A DNA stretch of 64,000 nucleotides, taken from contig URVC01000012.1 in assembly GCA_900551245.1 (NCBI GenBank), positions 19,113 through 83,112 of the forward strand, in the 5' to 3' direction. The notes below the pieces were generated by a model that was not told the DNA's origin, searched no databases, and saw only the letters and a program-made list of their open reading frames with translations. Source of the DNA: an uncultured bacterium (GTDB taxonomy: Bacteria; Verrucomicrobiota; Lentisphaeria; Victivallales; Victivallaceae). This document shows, piece after piece, positions 26,147-33,776 of this stretch; position 1 is the stretch's first letter, and every line of letters starts with the position of its first letter. Made by a program: the position numbers and the translations under genes.

Positions 26147-26175
26147 ACTATACCACAAAATTCCCCTTTTTTCAA
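26147..26175 (-). promoter_or_regulatory. Promoter of the protease-7TM-ligase operon
   Basis: On the - strand TTGAAA (26170-26175), 17-base spacer, TATAGT (26147-26152). It is back-to-back with the iclR-type promoter; the two -35 boxes are only 13 bases apart. Confidence 0.7.
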
Positions 26176-26188
26176 TTCCCGCCCGCCC

Positions 26189-26216
26189 TTGACTTTTCTT
26201 CGAAACCGGTTATATT
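26189..26216 (+). promoter_or_regulatory. Promoter of the IclR-type gene
   Basis: TTGACT (26189-26194), 16-base spacer, TATATT (26211-26216). It looks very like the Flp pilin promoter (CTTGACTTTT at the -35 in both). Confidence 0.75.
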
Positions 26217-26259
26217 AATTGCATATATAGAAATTATAATTTCAAATACAGCAATTATC

Positions 26260-26997
26260 TTGAAAACCCTGCAGAAAGCGCTCGATCTTCTGGAATTCGT
26301 TTCCACCCGGGACGGCGAAGCGGTCACACCGAAAACCGCGGCGGAAAAACTCGGCATCAACCCGAGCAGCTGCGTCCGCCTGATGCAGACGCTCACCGAC
26401 CGCGGGTACCTGGTGCAGATTTCGCGGCGGGCGGGCTACGCTGGCGGCCCCGCGCTCACCGCCTACGGCTGCCGGGCGACCAGCAGCAACACGCTGGCCG
26501 CCGCCGCAGCAGAACCGCTTCGGGAACTCTCGACCGAACTCGGCGGCAGGATGATCAACCTCTCCGTAGCACACCGCAACCGCCGTTATCTGATTTTTCA
26601 ATGCGGTCACACGCCGGGAGCAAAGGTGGGAGATTTCATCGGGCACAGCTGGGATCTGGAGGAGAACGCCACGGAACTTCTCCTGCTCGCCGCCGCTCCG
26701 GAAACGGAACGGCTCCGGATTCTCCAGCAGGCGGAGATTCCCCGGCGGTACCGTTCCCGCGCGGAATTCCGGCTGGAGCTCGATCGTCTGCACCGGCAGC
26801 GTCATGTGATATTTTACGGGGAACGGCAGGGGATGTGGATCGTCGGCGGACTGATGGAGCCGCCCGGCTTCCCCGCCGCCACCCTGGGCTTCGGCATGGA
26901 ATCGCGCGCTGAAGCGGAAAAGAGTCTCCCCGCGGTGCACCGCTGCATGGATGCGATCCTGCGCCGCCTCGCACCGCCCGTTCCCTTCAACTGCTAA
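26260..26997 (+). CDS. IclR-family transcriptional regulator
   Basis: From a TTG at 26260 this is 245 residues, the usual IclR length. An N-terminal winged helix begins LKTLQKALDLLEFV and has recognition region TAAEKLGINPSSCVRLMQTLTDRGYL. The IclR effector domain follows (LRELSTELGGRMINLSV to the end). No ATG or GTG is available in this frame after the promoter, and the TTG has no good ribosome site, so the start is uncertain by a few codons. An extended frame from 25966 would run over the neighbouring gene's promoter and is rejected. It is 12 bases from the SIS-domain gene, probably co-transcribed and likely controlling it. Confidence 0.82.
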   Translation: MKTLQKALDLLEFVSTRDGEAVTPKTAAEKLGINPSSCVRLMQTLTDRGYLVQISRRAGYAGGPALTAYGCRATSSNTLAAAAAEPLRELSTELGGRMINLSVAHRNRRYLIFQCGHTPGAKVGDFIGHSWDLEENATELLLLAAAPETERLRILQQAEIPRRYRSRAEFRLELDRLHRQRHVIFYGERQGMWIVGGLMEPPGFPAATLGFGMESRAEAEKSLPAVHRCMDAILRRLAPPVPFNC

Positions 26998-27009
26998 GGA
27001 TACAAGAAG

Positions 27010-28668
27010 ATGAAAGAAAGAGCCAGAACCGCCGCCCGCAACTTTCTCGAAAACGAAACCGAATTTCACCTCGGCTTCCTGCCCACGGAGCAGTCCAACC
27101 CGATCACCCGAAACCTCGATCGCGCCTTTGCCTCCGCGACGGCTGAGGGAGTCCGGCTGCTGCAGCGCGCCGACCGCGAAGTGCTCCCGATGGCGCGGAG
27201 AATCTTCGCCTCGGAGGAGTTCCGCCGCATGGTCGAAGCGGGAGTGCGCACCGTAAAAGGAGGCGGGCGGATCGTCTTCTCCGGCTGCGGCGCGACCGGC
27301 CGGCTTTCGATTCTGCTCGAGTCGATGTGGCGGGAGTACTGCGTCCCCCACCCCGGCACTCTCCGGGCGGACTCCGTCGCCAGCATCATGACCGGCGGCG
27401 ACTATGCGTTGATCCGTTCGGTGGAGTTTTTTGAGGACTATCAGAGCTTCGGCCGGCGGCAGGTCGCCGACCTCGGCATGAGGAACAACGATATGCTCGT
27501 CGCCATCACCGAAGGCGGCGAAACCAGTTCCGTGATCGGCACGGTCAAAGAGGCGGTAGACCGCGGCTGCGCCGTCTTTCTGCTCTTCAACAATCCGGCC
27601 GCGCTGTTGCGGGAACGGCTGGTCCGCTGCCGCGAAGTGATCGACAATCCGGCGGTGACGGTGCTCGACCTCTGCTGCGGCCCGATGGCGATCGCCGGTT
27701 CCACCCGGATGCAGGCGACCACCAGCGAACAGCTGGTCGGCGGCGCATTGCTCGAAACCATCCTCGCGGAGCTGCGCCCGGAACTCCCGGCGCCGGAGAA
27801 CTTCGCCGACTCCTTCGAGCGGGTGCTCGGATTTCTGGAGTCCGCCGATTCCGTCGCCGCCATCGCCGGAGAGATCGATTTCGAAGCGGAAACCTACGCC
27901 AGTCGCGGAAAGGTCACCTATTTCGCCAACGACTACCTGCTCGACCTCTTCACCGACACCACCGAACGCTCGCCCACCTTCATGCTGCCGCCGTTCCGCC
28001 GGAAGGATGACCCGGCGGCCGTGCCGTCGTGGGCGTTCGTCAAGAACCCCTGCTACTCCACCCGGGAGACCTGGCAGCACATGCTCCGGCGCGCGCCGCG
28101 CTGTCTGGAGTGGACCCCGGCCGATTACACCGCGATGGGTGCACAGGACAAAATCATCGCCGCACCGCCGCACATCGGCACCGGCGACCTGTATCAGATG
28201 GAGGTGGGCAACGAACCGGCGCCGGAACGGCACACCGGGAAAAAGGACGCCGCCGTACTCGTGCTCATCCCCGGCGCGCCGGGCAATCCGGAACTTGTCG
28301 CCGCCTTCGAAACGGCGGCCGCGCCATATCCGGTCCACCGCACGCTCGAGCTCCGTTCCGGAGCGGCAGATTCGCCGCTCGGCCTGATGCATCACATGGC
28401 GGTGAAACTTGCGCTCAACACCATCTCCACGGGGACGATGGTCAAGCTGGGCCGGGTGGCCGGCAACTGGATGAGCTGGGTAGACATCTCCAACAAAAAG
28501 CTGGTGGACCGGGCAATCCGGCTGATCTCCGAGCTGGGCAAACTCCCGTATGAAGAGGCTTGCTACGCGCTTTTCGAAGCGGTGGAGGCCATGGCGCAGG
28601 AGGACTGGAGCAACCGGGAGAAACCCTCCCCGGTCCAGTACACTCTGGCGCGAATCGGCAGGAAATAG
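27010..28668 (+). CDS. SIS-domain protein related to MurQ / glucokinase regulatory protein
   Basis: The 552-residue protein shares the MurQ/GCKR plan. It has an N-terminal LPTEQSNPITRNLD (MurQ 'TE.RN..s..iD'), a first SIS domain with GGRIVFSGCGATGRLSILLE, and ITEGGETSSVIGTVKEA with the GPMAIAGSTRMQATTSEQ box. The C-terminal stretch TISTGTMVKLGRVAGNWMSWVDISNKKLVDRA corresponds to the MurQ 'mi.~GkvygN.Mvd....N.KL..RA' ending. MurQ itself is about 300 residues and removes lactate from MurNAc-6-P. This protein is almost twice as long with a second SIS-like half, as in GCKR. It may be an etherase or a sugar-phosphate sensor. The IclR gene just upstream suggests sugar-regulated expression. Confidence 0.7.
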   Translation: MKERARTAARNFLENETEFHLGFLPTEQSNPITRNLDRAFASATAEGVRLLQRADREVLPMARRIFASEEFRRMVEAGVRTVKGGGRIVFSGCGATGRLSILLESMWREYCVPHPGTLRADSVASIMTGGDYALIRSVEFFEDYQSFGRRQVADLGMRNNDMLVAITEGGETSSVIGTVKEAVDRGCAVFLLFNNPAALLRERLVRCREVIDNPAVTVLDLCCGPMAIAGSTRMQATTSEQLVGGALLETILAELRPELPAPENFADSFERVLGFLESADSVAAIAGEIDFEAETYASRGKVTYFANDYLLDLFTDTTERSPTFMLPPFRRKDDPAAVPSWAFVKNPCYSTRETWQHMLRRAPRCLEWTPADYTAMGAQDKIIAAPPHIGTGDLYQMEVGNEPAPERHTGKKDAAVLVLIPGAPGNPELVAAFETAAAPYPVHRTLELRSGAADSPLGLMHHMAVKLALNTISTGTMVKLGRVAGNWMSWVDISNKKLVDRAIRLISELGKLPYEEACYALFEAVEAMAQEDWSNREKPSPVQYTLARIGRK

Positions 28669-28675
28669 AAACGCC

Positions 28676-31297
28676 TCAAGGCCGGAGCAGCGAAACGATC
28701 TTGTCGCGGCCATGCTCCGCGGCAATCTCCGCCGGCGTCCGCCCCTGCCGGTCGCACCGCGTCCGCGAAGCACCGCGGGCGATCAGCGCCTTGATCAGCT
28801 CAGGATCCTCCGAATACTCCGCCGCATAGTGAAGCGCGGTCCGGCCGGAACGATCCCGGGCGTCAATCTGCGCACTCCGGCGGACCAGCGGCTCCCAGAC
28901 CGCGCTTCCCCGCCGGGAGCGGATCGCCGCCATCAGCGGCGTCATGCCGCCCCGCATGGCACGATCGCACTCCGCCCCCGCTTTCAGCAGCAGCGCAACC
29001 CCGTCGGCGTTTCCGGCGGAAGCGGCGCAGAAAAGCGGCGTCGCTCCCCGGCGATCCACCACATTGCAGGGAACTTTGAGCGCAATCAACCGCCCGGTCA
29101 TGGCGCTTCCGGGCCGGGATGCCGCCTCATGCAGCGGGGTCCGGCCGCTGTTCGGCTCGGCCCGCGTCAACGGATCTCCCGCCTTTTTCAACGCATTGAG
29201 CAGTGCAGGATCCCGTCCGATACGGGCAATCCGCCAGGCGCTCTGCCCGGGCCAGGCGCTGAAACGATCGTATCGATAGCCCATTCCGACCATCTCCGCC
29301 ATAAGATCGGCACGGCCGCAGGTGAGCGCCAGCCGGAACGAATCCCGGTTGCCGTACCGCCCGATATACGCCCGCACATCGCGCGGCAGCGTCCAGCGAC
29401 CGCAGAGATCGAGCAACACGTCGCGCTCCTCCGCCGTCCAACGGTTGGAACGGATCAAGGCGGCAAGACGCCCCGGGACATTTTGTTTCCCCTGAAGGAA
29501 TTCCCGCTCCAGATCCTGAAGCATTTTCCCCTGTTTGCCGGTAAACAAATACAGCAGAGGAACCGGATTCTGGAATTCCGCAAATCCGGGCAGCCAGTCC
29601 GGCGTCAGAATCTCCTGACGGGGGAACGCCACCAGAGCGGCAAGCTTCGCGTCATCGAGCGGAATTCTCTTCCGTGTTGCGAGCGCCCGGTCGTACCGAA
29701 GCGTGGCCATTTCAAAGCTCATCCGGTGCAGCAGAAGGAGATTGCGCGCATCCGCCGGGAGTTCCGCCGCCTCAAACCAGTCGAACAGCCGGTCGCCGCT
29801 CCGGGCGACGCCGGGCTGCAGATAGCCATTCTTCCAACGGTAATCCCAGCGCCTCGCCCCGGGAAGCGCAAGCAGTTCGAAGCCGAACAACGGAATCCGG
29901 GTATCAATCCGACCGGAATCCATCGCCGCACAGGCCAGTTCCGCAACCGAACGCAACGGACTTCCGCCGGCGGAAAGAAGCGATTCCGTCATCAGCCGGT
30001 ACGCCGCAAAATCTCCGGGAAAGCGGCGGATCAGCTCACGGAAGATGGCGACCCGTTCCGCCGCCGAACGATCGGAAAACCGGTCCGCGCGGAGCAGACC
30101 GAGAAGCGGTTCCGGCCGGTCCGGCGCAAGCGACAGGGCGCGGCTCCAGGCCTGCCGGGCCTCCTCCGCCGCCGCCATGCTCCTCTTCCGCCGCTCTTCC
30201 AGCCCCCGTTTGCGGGCGGCCCCGCTGCCGGAAACCGGGGCGGAGGCGGCGGACGCGGCACGGTCGGACGCGACCCGTCCGGCGATCATCGCCGCCAGCC
30301 ACGCATCGCGGTTGACGCCGGGCGTGGCGGCAAGCGCGGCGAAATCCTGCACGGTCAGCCCCTCCTCCAGCCAGAGCAGGAACCAGGGGCCATCGGCCTC
30401 CGTCAGCACGCCATCGCGGTAGAGACGCATCAAATTCCAGCGGAATCCCTCCGTATCGGGGCGGCGCCACCGTCTCACCGGCAAAGCGGCGACCACCCCG
30501 GCGGCAAGCGTCCCGGAAACCGGGTTCAGCTCCGGCGAGATCTCCTCGATCATCGCCGCCGCCGTTTCCGACAGAATTTCCCCGGCAGCGGTCATGGCAA
30601 GGATGCGGAACAATTCATCCATCGGTTCCGCCAGCGACTCTTCGCCGTCCGGCGACGCAGCGCGCCCCGCCTCCAGCGGCGCATGGCGGTGAGCGAGCAA
30701 ACGCCGGAGCGGTTCCGGAGCGGTTCCGGGGTGTTCCGCCAACACAGACCGCTCCAGCCATTCGAAGAAACCGATCCGGCGCGCCTCTTCCCCGGAAGGC
30801 GTTTCGCCGATTGCATCGAAGAGGCCGTCAAACAGGCCGTCGCCGGGCGGAAATGTGCCGGAGCCCCCGGCGCTGCGGATCGTCTTTTCCACCGTTTCCA
30901 CGGCGGCGGCAACCGCCTTCTCCGCCCGGGCCGCCTCCGGCACAGAACGGAGCTCCTCGCGCAATGTGCGGGCCGCGGCGCACACCGCGCGATTGCGGTC
31001 CGGGTCGCCGGAATTTTCCGCCAGCCGGCGGCGGGCCAGCAGGAGACGTGTCCACGCGCCGCGCACGCCGGAGTGTCTGCGGCACGCCATCAGAACGGCG
31101 TCAGCCGCATCCTGACGCGCCTGATGCAGTGCATCGACCGCGGTCCGGTATTCCGGCTTCCGGATCAGCTTCCGGCGCAGGAACTCCTGCTGCGCGGGAA
31201 AACTCTTCCACGCAACATCGGGATCCACAGCGGCGGCGGAGAGCAGCCATCCGGCCAAAACCATGACCGGCAGAGCCGGTCGAAACAGTATTCTCAT
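28676..31297 (-). CDS. Large secreted ankyrin-repeat protein
   Basis: The 873-residue protein has a signal peptide (about 1-23, ALPVMVLAGWLLSAAA) and a long helical middle. Four to five ankyrin repeats close it at about 705-873: RTPLHEAAS, ATPLFCAASAGNADGVALLLKAG, MTPLMAAIRS, RTALHYAAEYSEDPELIKALI, RTPAEIAAEHG. The ankyrin block binds a protein partner; the rest is unrecognised. Export to the periplasm or beyond is likely. It stands alone, ends 7 bases from the convergent SIS gene, and has a clear promoter. A 1035-codon frame on the other strand is its GC-driven shadow. Confidence 0.8.
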   Translation of the reverse strand: MRILFRPALPVMVLAGWLLSAAAVDPDVAWKSFPAQQEFLRRKLIRKPEYRTAVDALHQARQDAADAVLMACRRHSGVRGAWTRLLLARRRLAENSGDPDRNRAVCAAARTLREELRSVPEAARAEKAVAAAVETVEKTIRSAGGSGTFPPGDGLFDGLFDAIGETPSGEEARRIGFFEWLERSVLAEHPGTAPEPLRRLLAHRHAPLEAGRAASPDGEESLAEPMDELFRILAMTAAGEILSETAAAMIEEISPELNPVSGTLAAGVVAALPVRRWRRPDTEGFRWNLMRLYRDGVLTEADGPWFLLWLEEGLTVQDFAALAATPGVNRDAWLAAMIAGRVASDRAASAASAPVSGSGAARKRGLEERRKRSMAAAEEARQAWSRALSLAPDRPEPLLGLLRADRFSDRSAAERVAIFRELIRRFPGDFAAYRLMTESLLSAGGSPLRSVAELACAAMDSGRIDTRIPLFGFELLALPGARRWDYRWKNGYLQPGVARSGDRLFDWFEAAELPADARNLLLLHRMSFEMATLRYDRALATRKRIPLDDAKLAALVAFPRQEILTPDWLPGFAEFQNPVPLLYLFTGKQGKMLQDLEREFLQGKQNVPGRLAALIRSNRWTAEERDVLLDLCGRWTLPRDVRAYIGRYGNRDSFRLALTCGRADLMAEMVGMGYRYDRFSAWPGQSAWRIARIGRDPALLNALKKAGDPLTRAEPNSGRTPLHEAASRPGSAMTGRLIALKVPCNVVDRRGATPLFCAASAGNADGVALLLKAGAECDRAMRGGMTPLMAAIRSRRGSAVWEPLVRRSAQIDARDRSGRTALHYAAEYSEDPELIKALIARGASRTRCDRQGRTPAEIAAEHGRDKIVSLLRP

Positions 31298-31323
31298 CTG
31301 CAGTCCTTCCCGTTTTCGCTCCT

Positions 31324-31351
31324 ACAATACCATTCCAACCGGATTTTTCAA
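31324..31351 (-). promoter_or_regulatory. Promoter of the ankyrin gene
   Basis: On the - strand TTGAAA (31346-31351), 16-base spacer, TATTGT (31324-31329), 27 bases before the start codon. Confidence 0.6.
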
Positions 31352-31857
31352 CCGGCAGTGAAAATAACGAAGAGGCTATTTTTCACCGTAGAGCAGAAAC
31401 CGGCAATGATGTGGATTTCACCGGATTTCTCCATTTTCGGGCCCCTCCTCAATCACTGCGCGCCCGGGCTTGGATCAGCGGACAAATGCAAGCGATGGTT
31501 CGGCAAGACCAACGGGAAACGCTTCCGGGAAATCGTAAAAAAAACAGAGATTGCAATCTCTCAATCGGTCGCCCCGTCTGATTCCTCCGCAGCACTGAAA
31601 CCAGCAATCGAGAGCTTGAGGGATGCAAAAATGGAAAAGTTCCCCTTTTTATTGTAAAACTTGTATAGAAAAACTCTCTTCCAACAAGGGGGGACAGCGG
31701 GATTTTTCGAAACGGCAATCTGTTTTTTCTCGATACACATCCTCGAATACACGCCTGATTCTTCTGACGAAAAAATTTCCGCAGCGGAGAAATGAATTGC
31801 ATTTACCATCATCATCTTCTGCCGTTTTTTGATTCTGTAATTTTTAAAAATTGACTC
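31352..31857. other. Intergenic region before the Tad locus, no gene seen
   Basis: About 500 bases between the ankyrin promoter and the Flp pilin promoter, clearly more AT-rich than its surroundings. Short open frames exist on both strands but have no ribosome sites or recognisable products. I see no RNA gene or clear repeat. It may hold upstream control sites for the pilin promoter. Confidence 0.5.
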
Positions 31858-31885
31858 TTGACTTTTTTCCGAAATAATATATATT
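31858..31885 (+). promoter_or_regulatory. Flp pilin promoter
   Basis: TTGACT (31858-31863), 16-base spacer, TATATT (31880-31885). A second TTGACT at 31851 with TAATAT at 31875 (18-base spacer) could serve as an alternative. Confidence 0.75.
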
Positions 31886-31898
31886 ATCAAATACAGAA

Positions 31899-31940
31899 AC
31901 TTTTACAGGAGGAACTGCAACTTTTACAGGAGGAACTGCA
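31899..31940 (+). repeat. Tandem 21-bp duplication of the flp ribosome binding site
   Basis: Bases 31899-31919 and 31920-31940 are identical, each holding AGGAGGAACTGCA. The pilin ATG at 31943 therefore has two perfect AGGAGG sites, 10 and 31 bases upstream. The copies show no divergence, so the duplication is recent or maintained. Confidence 0.95.
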
Positions 31941-31942
31941 CT

Positions 31943-32197
31943 ATGAAAACCGTCACCAAGAAACACGCGGTCATGATGGAATATGTCATTATCGCGGTTC
32001 TGATCGCAGCTGCGGTCGTCGTTGCCGTCATTATGTTCGGTAAAAATGTTTCCAATGAGATGAATGTGGCGACCAGAGCGATGAGCGATGCCAAAGGTGC
32101 GGAAACCGCCCAGAAGGCAGTGGAAACCGGTACCACCAGCGATATCACGCAGGCAAACAACCACGAAAAGGCCATGCACAACTACGACAACAAGTAA
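31943..32197 (+). CDS. Flp-type pilin 1
   Basis: The 84-residue protein has a short basic leader, the Flp-family EY motif (AVMMEY) and one hydrophobic helix (VIIAVLIAAAVVVAVIMFG), then a hydrophilic, Asn/His-rich tail. Flp pilins are cut by the TadV/CpaA prepilin peptidase and polymerise into the Tad pilus. By position (Glu at +5) the cut would follow His8, where most Flp pilins have Gly. It is 60% or more identical to the next gene over the leader and helix (only a few changes in the first 55 residues). It heads the + operon of the Tad locus and has a doubled ribosome site. Confidence 0.85.
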   Translation: MKTVTKKHAVMMEYVIIAVLIAAAVVVAVIMFGKNVSNEMNVATRAMSDAKGAETAQKAVETGTTSDITQANNHEKAMHNYDNK

Positions 32198-32218
32198 TTT
32201 TCACAAGGGAAACGAAGC

Positions 32219-32476
32219 GTGAAAAAAGTCGTCAGGAAACATGCCGTGATGATGGAGTATGTGATCATTGCGGTTCTGATCGCGGCTGCGGTCGTCGTCG
32301 CCGTCATCATGTTTGGCAAAAATGTCTCACATGAAATGAACGTTGCAACGAAAGCAATGAGCAACGCAAAAGGCGCAGAAAATTATCAGGGGCAGCTTAA
32401 GCAAAACGCCGCTCAGGATATCCAAAAGGCCAACGACCACGAACAGGCCATGCACAATTACGACGACAAGAAGTGA
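32219..32476 (+). CDS. Flp-type pilin 2 (tandem paralogue)
   Basis: The 85-residue protein is nearly the same as pilin 1 through the leader and hydrophobic helix (RKHAVMMEYVIIAVLIAAAV). The tail differs in the middle (NYQGQLKQNAAQDIQ) and both end in HNYDDK-like residues. It starts with GTG after AAGGGA. The product would be a second Flp subunit, as in the flp-1/flp-2 pair of Aggregatibacter. A terminator follows directly, so the two pilins are likely the most abundant part of the transcript. The -1 residue is again His. Confidence 0.85.
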   Translation: MKKVVRKHAVMMEYVIIAVLIAAAVVVAVIMFGKNVSHEMNVATKAMSNAKGAENYQGQLKQNAAQDIQKANDHEQAMHNYDDKK

Positions 32477-32502
32477 GTCCTCTGTTTCGGCAATGAGTCC
32501 TG

Positions 32503-32537
32503 GACGGATGCTCGCCTGGCGGGTATCCGTCTTTTTT
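32503..32537 (+). terminator. Terminator between the pilins and the Tad assembly genes
   Basis: GACGGAT (32503-32509) pairs with ATCCGTC (32525-32531) and is followed by six T (32532-32537). It would limit read-through from the strong pilin promoter into the assembly genes. No new promoter is obvious after it. Confidence 0.75.
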
Positions 32538-32553
32538 ATGAAACGGATTTCGG

Positions 32554-33102
32554 ATGGATTATCTGACTCTCGGGAAAATCATTCTGGCTACGCCGTGGCT
32601 GATCGGGCTCTCGGTGTATGATTTCCGGAAACATGAACTCCCGAATGCCTGGGTTTTCGGGGGAATTCTCGTGATGCTGGCAATCGCGCTCGGCGTCGGG
32701 GGCAACTATCTGCTCGCCTCTCTGGTGACTGCGTTCCTCTCGTCGCTCTTTCTGCTCCTGCCGTTTTTTCTGCGTGCCGCCGGTGCCGGGGATGTCAAGA
32801 TGCTCTTCGCCGCCGGGCTGATCGCCGGACCGGGCAACACACTCAACCTGATTCTGCTGGTCTCCCTGGCGGGGCTGCTTCTCGCCCTGTTCATGCTGTT
32901 GTTCCGCAAGGTGAATCCGGCAAGGGTGAAGCATTACTGCCGCACCCTCTTCGACTTTCGCTACGACCGTGCCGAGGGCAGAAAACATCTGCCGCCGCCG
33001 GAAACCGAGAGCTGCCGGGTTCCGTTCGGCGCCGCCATCGCCGCCGGGCTGTTCCTGAATCTCTTCATCCAACTGCTCTATTCGCTGGAGGCGGGGAAAT
33101 GA
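32554..33102 (+). CDS. tadV: Prepilin peptidase (TadV/CpaA, A24 family)
   Basis: The 182-residue membrane protein is a short A24 aspartic protease without the methylase domain. The active aspartates are Asp23 in VYDFRKHELPN and Asp80 in AGAGDVK, each at the end of a membrane helix. About five to six hydrophobic helices can be counted. It cuts leader peptides of Flp pilins and TadE-like pseudopilins at the inner membrane. Length fits TadV. The pilins in this locus lack Gly at -1, so its specificity may be relaxed. It overlaps the next gene by 4 bases. Confidence 0.88.
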   Translation: MDYLTLGKIILATPWLIGLSVYDFRKHELPNAWVFGGILVMLAIALGVGGNYLLASLVTAFLSSLFLLLPFFLRAAGAGDVKMLFAAGLIAGPGNTLNLILLVSLAGLLLALFMLLFRKVNPARVKHYCRTLFDFRYDRAEGRKHLPPPETESCRVPFGAAIAAGLFLNLFIQLLYSLEAGK

Positions 33103-33776
33103 GACGGAAACATTCTCTGTGGAACAATTCGAAAGGCGCCGCGCTGCTGGAATTCGTCTTCTGCTTCCCGATTCTCTTTGTACTGTTCCTCTTTGCAATG
33201 CAGTTCGCCTACATCATGATCACCTGGCAGGTGGTGCACTACGCCGCTTACATGGGGGCGCGTTCGGCCATGACGGTCAACAACGTCCAGCGCTCGAGCC
33301 GGGCGGAAGCCGTGGTGAAGCGCATTCTCGCGGTTGTCTCCGCGTCGCCGTCGGACTCCAGCGACGCCAAGGATCGCGCCGACGACAAGTACATCAAGCT
33401 CGACGGCTGGGGCCGGCTCCCGAACACCAAATACCTCGACGACCAGGTGAAGGTGGAGATTCCGCTGACCGACCTCGATCCCCGCGGTCTCCAATGCACG
33501 GTCAAGTTCAAGATGTTTCTGCTGGTGCCGGTCGCAGGCCGGATCATCAGCTTCTTCGCCAAAGATAACAAGGACGAAGAGGAGAGCAAGTGGAGCGAAA
33601 AGCTCGACCAGCAGTCCTACGCGCTCAACCCCGCGTTGCTGGCTCAGTACGCCAATGAGATGGAGGTCAAAGGCTCCGACAAGAAGGAGAAGCTGAAATA
33701 TCCGTATATCACGCTCACCTCGACCAGTGTGATCGCGATTCCGTATGCAACGAAATTTTATCCGGTAACCCTATGA
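33099..33776 (+). CDS. TadE-like pseudopilin
   Basis: The 225-residue protein has the TadE pattern: short basic leader, KG/AALLEF cleavage-like site with Gly at -1 and Glu at +5, one hydrophobic helix, then an outside domain. VVHYAAYMGARSAMTVNN (TadE 'aa..gAR.a') lies after the helix. TadE/F are minor pseudopilins needed for Tad pilus assembly. It is longer than most TadE (about 150-190) because of a charged C-terminal part. Overlaps of 4 bases on both sides place it firmly in the operon. Confidence 0.82.
   Translation: MRRKHSLWNNSKGAALLEFVFCFPILFVLFLFAMQFAYIMITWQVVHYAAYMGARSAMTVNNVQRSSRAEAVVKRILAVVSASPSDSSDAKDRADDKYIKLDGWGRLPNTKYLDDQVKVEIPLTDLDPRGLQCTVKFKMFLLVPVAGRIISFFAKDNKDEEESKWSEKLDQQSYALNPALLAQYANEMEVKGSDKKEKLKYPYITLTSTSVIAIPYATKFYPVTL

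Noticed and set aside
25966..26259. N-terminal extension of the IclR-type regulator
   Set aside because: It overlaps the start of the protease gene and both promoters; the winged helix begins right after the TTG at 26260.
28550..31657. 1035-codon open frame on the + strand opposite the ankyrin gene
   Set aside because: No ribosome site, Arg/Pro/Gly-rich composition and no recognisable domain; it is the GC-driven antisense shadow of a gene with signal peptide and ankyrin repeats.
31920..31940. Possible CRISPR-like or phage repeat before the pilins
   Set aside because: Only two directly joined copies, without spacers; it is a simple tandem duplication of the ribosome site.
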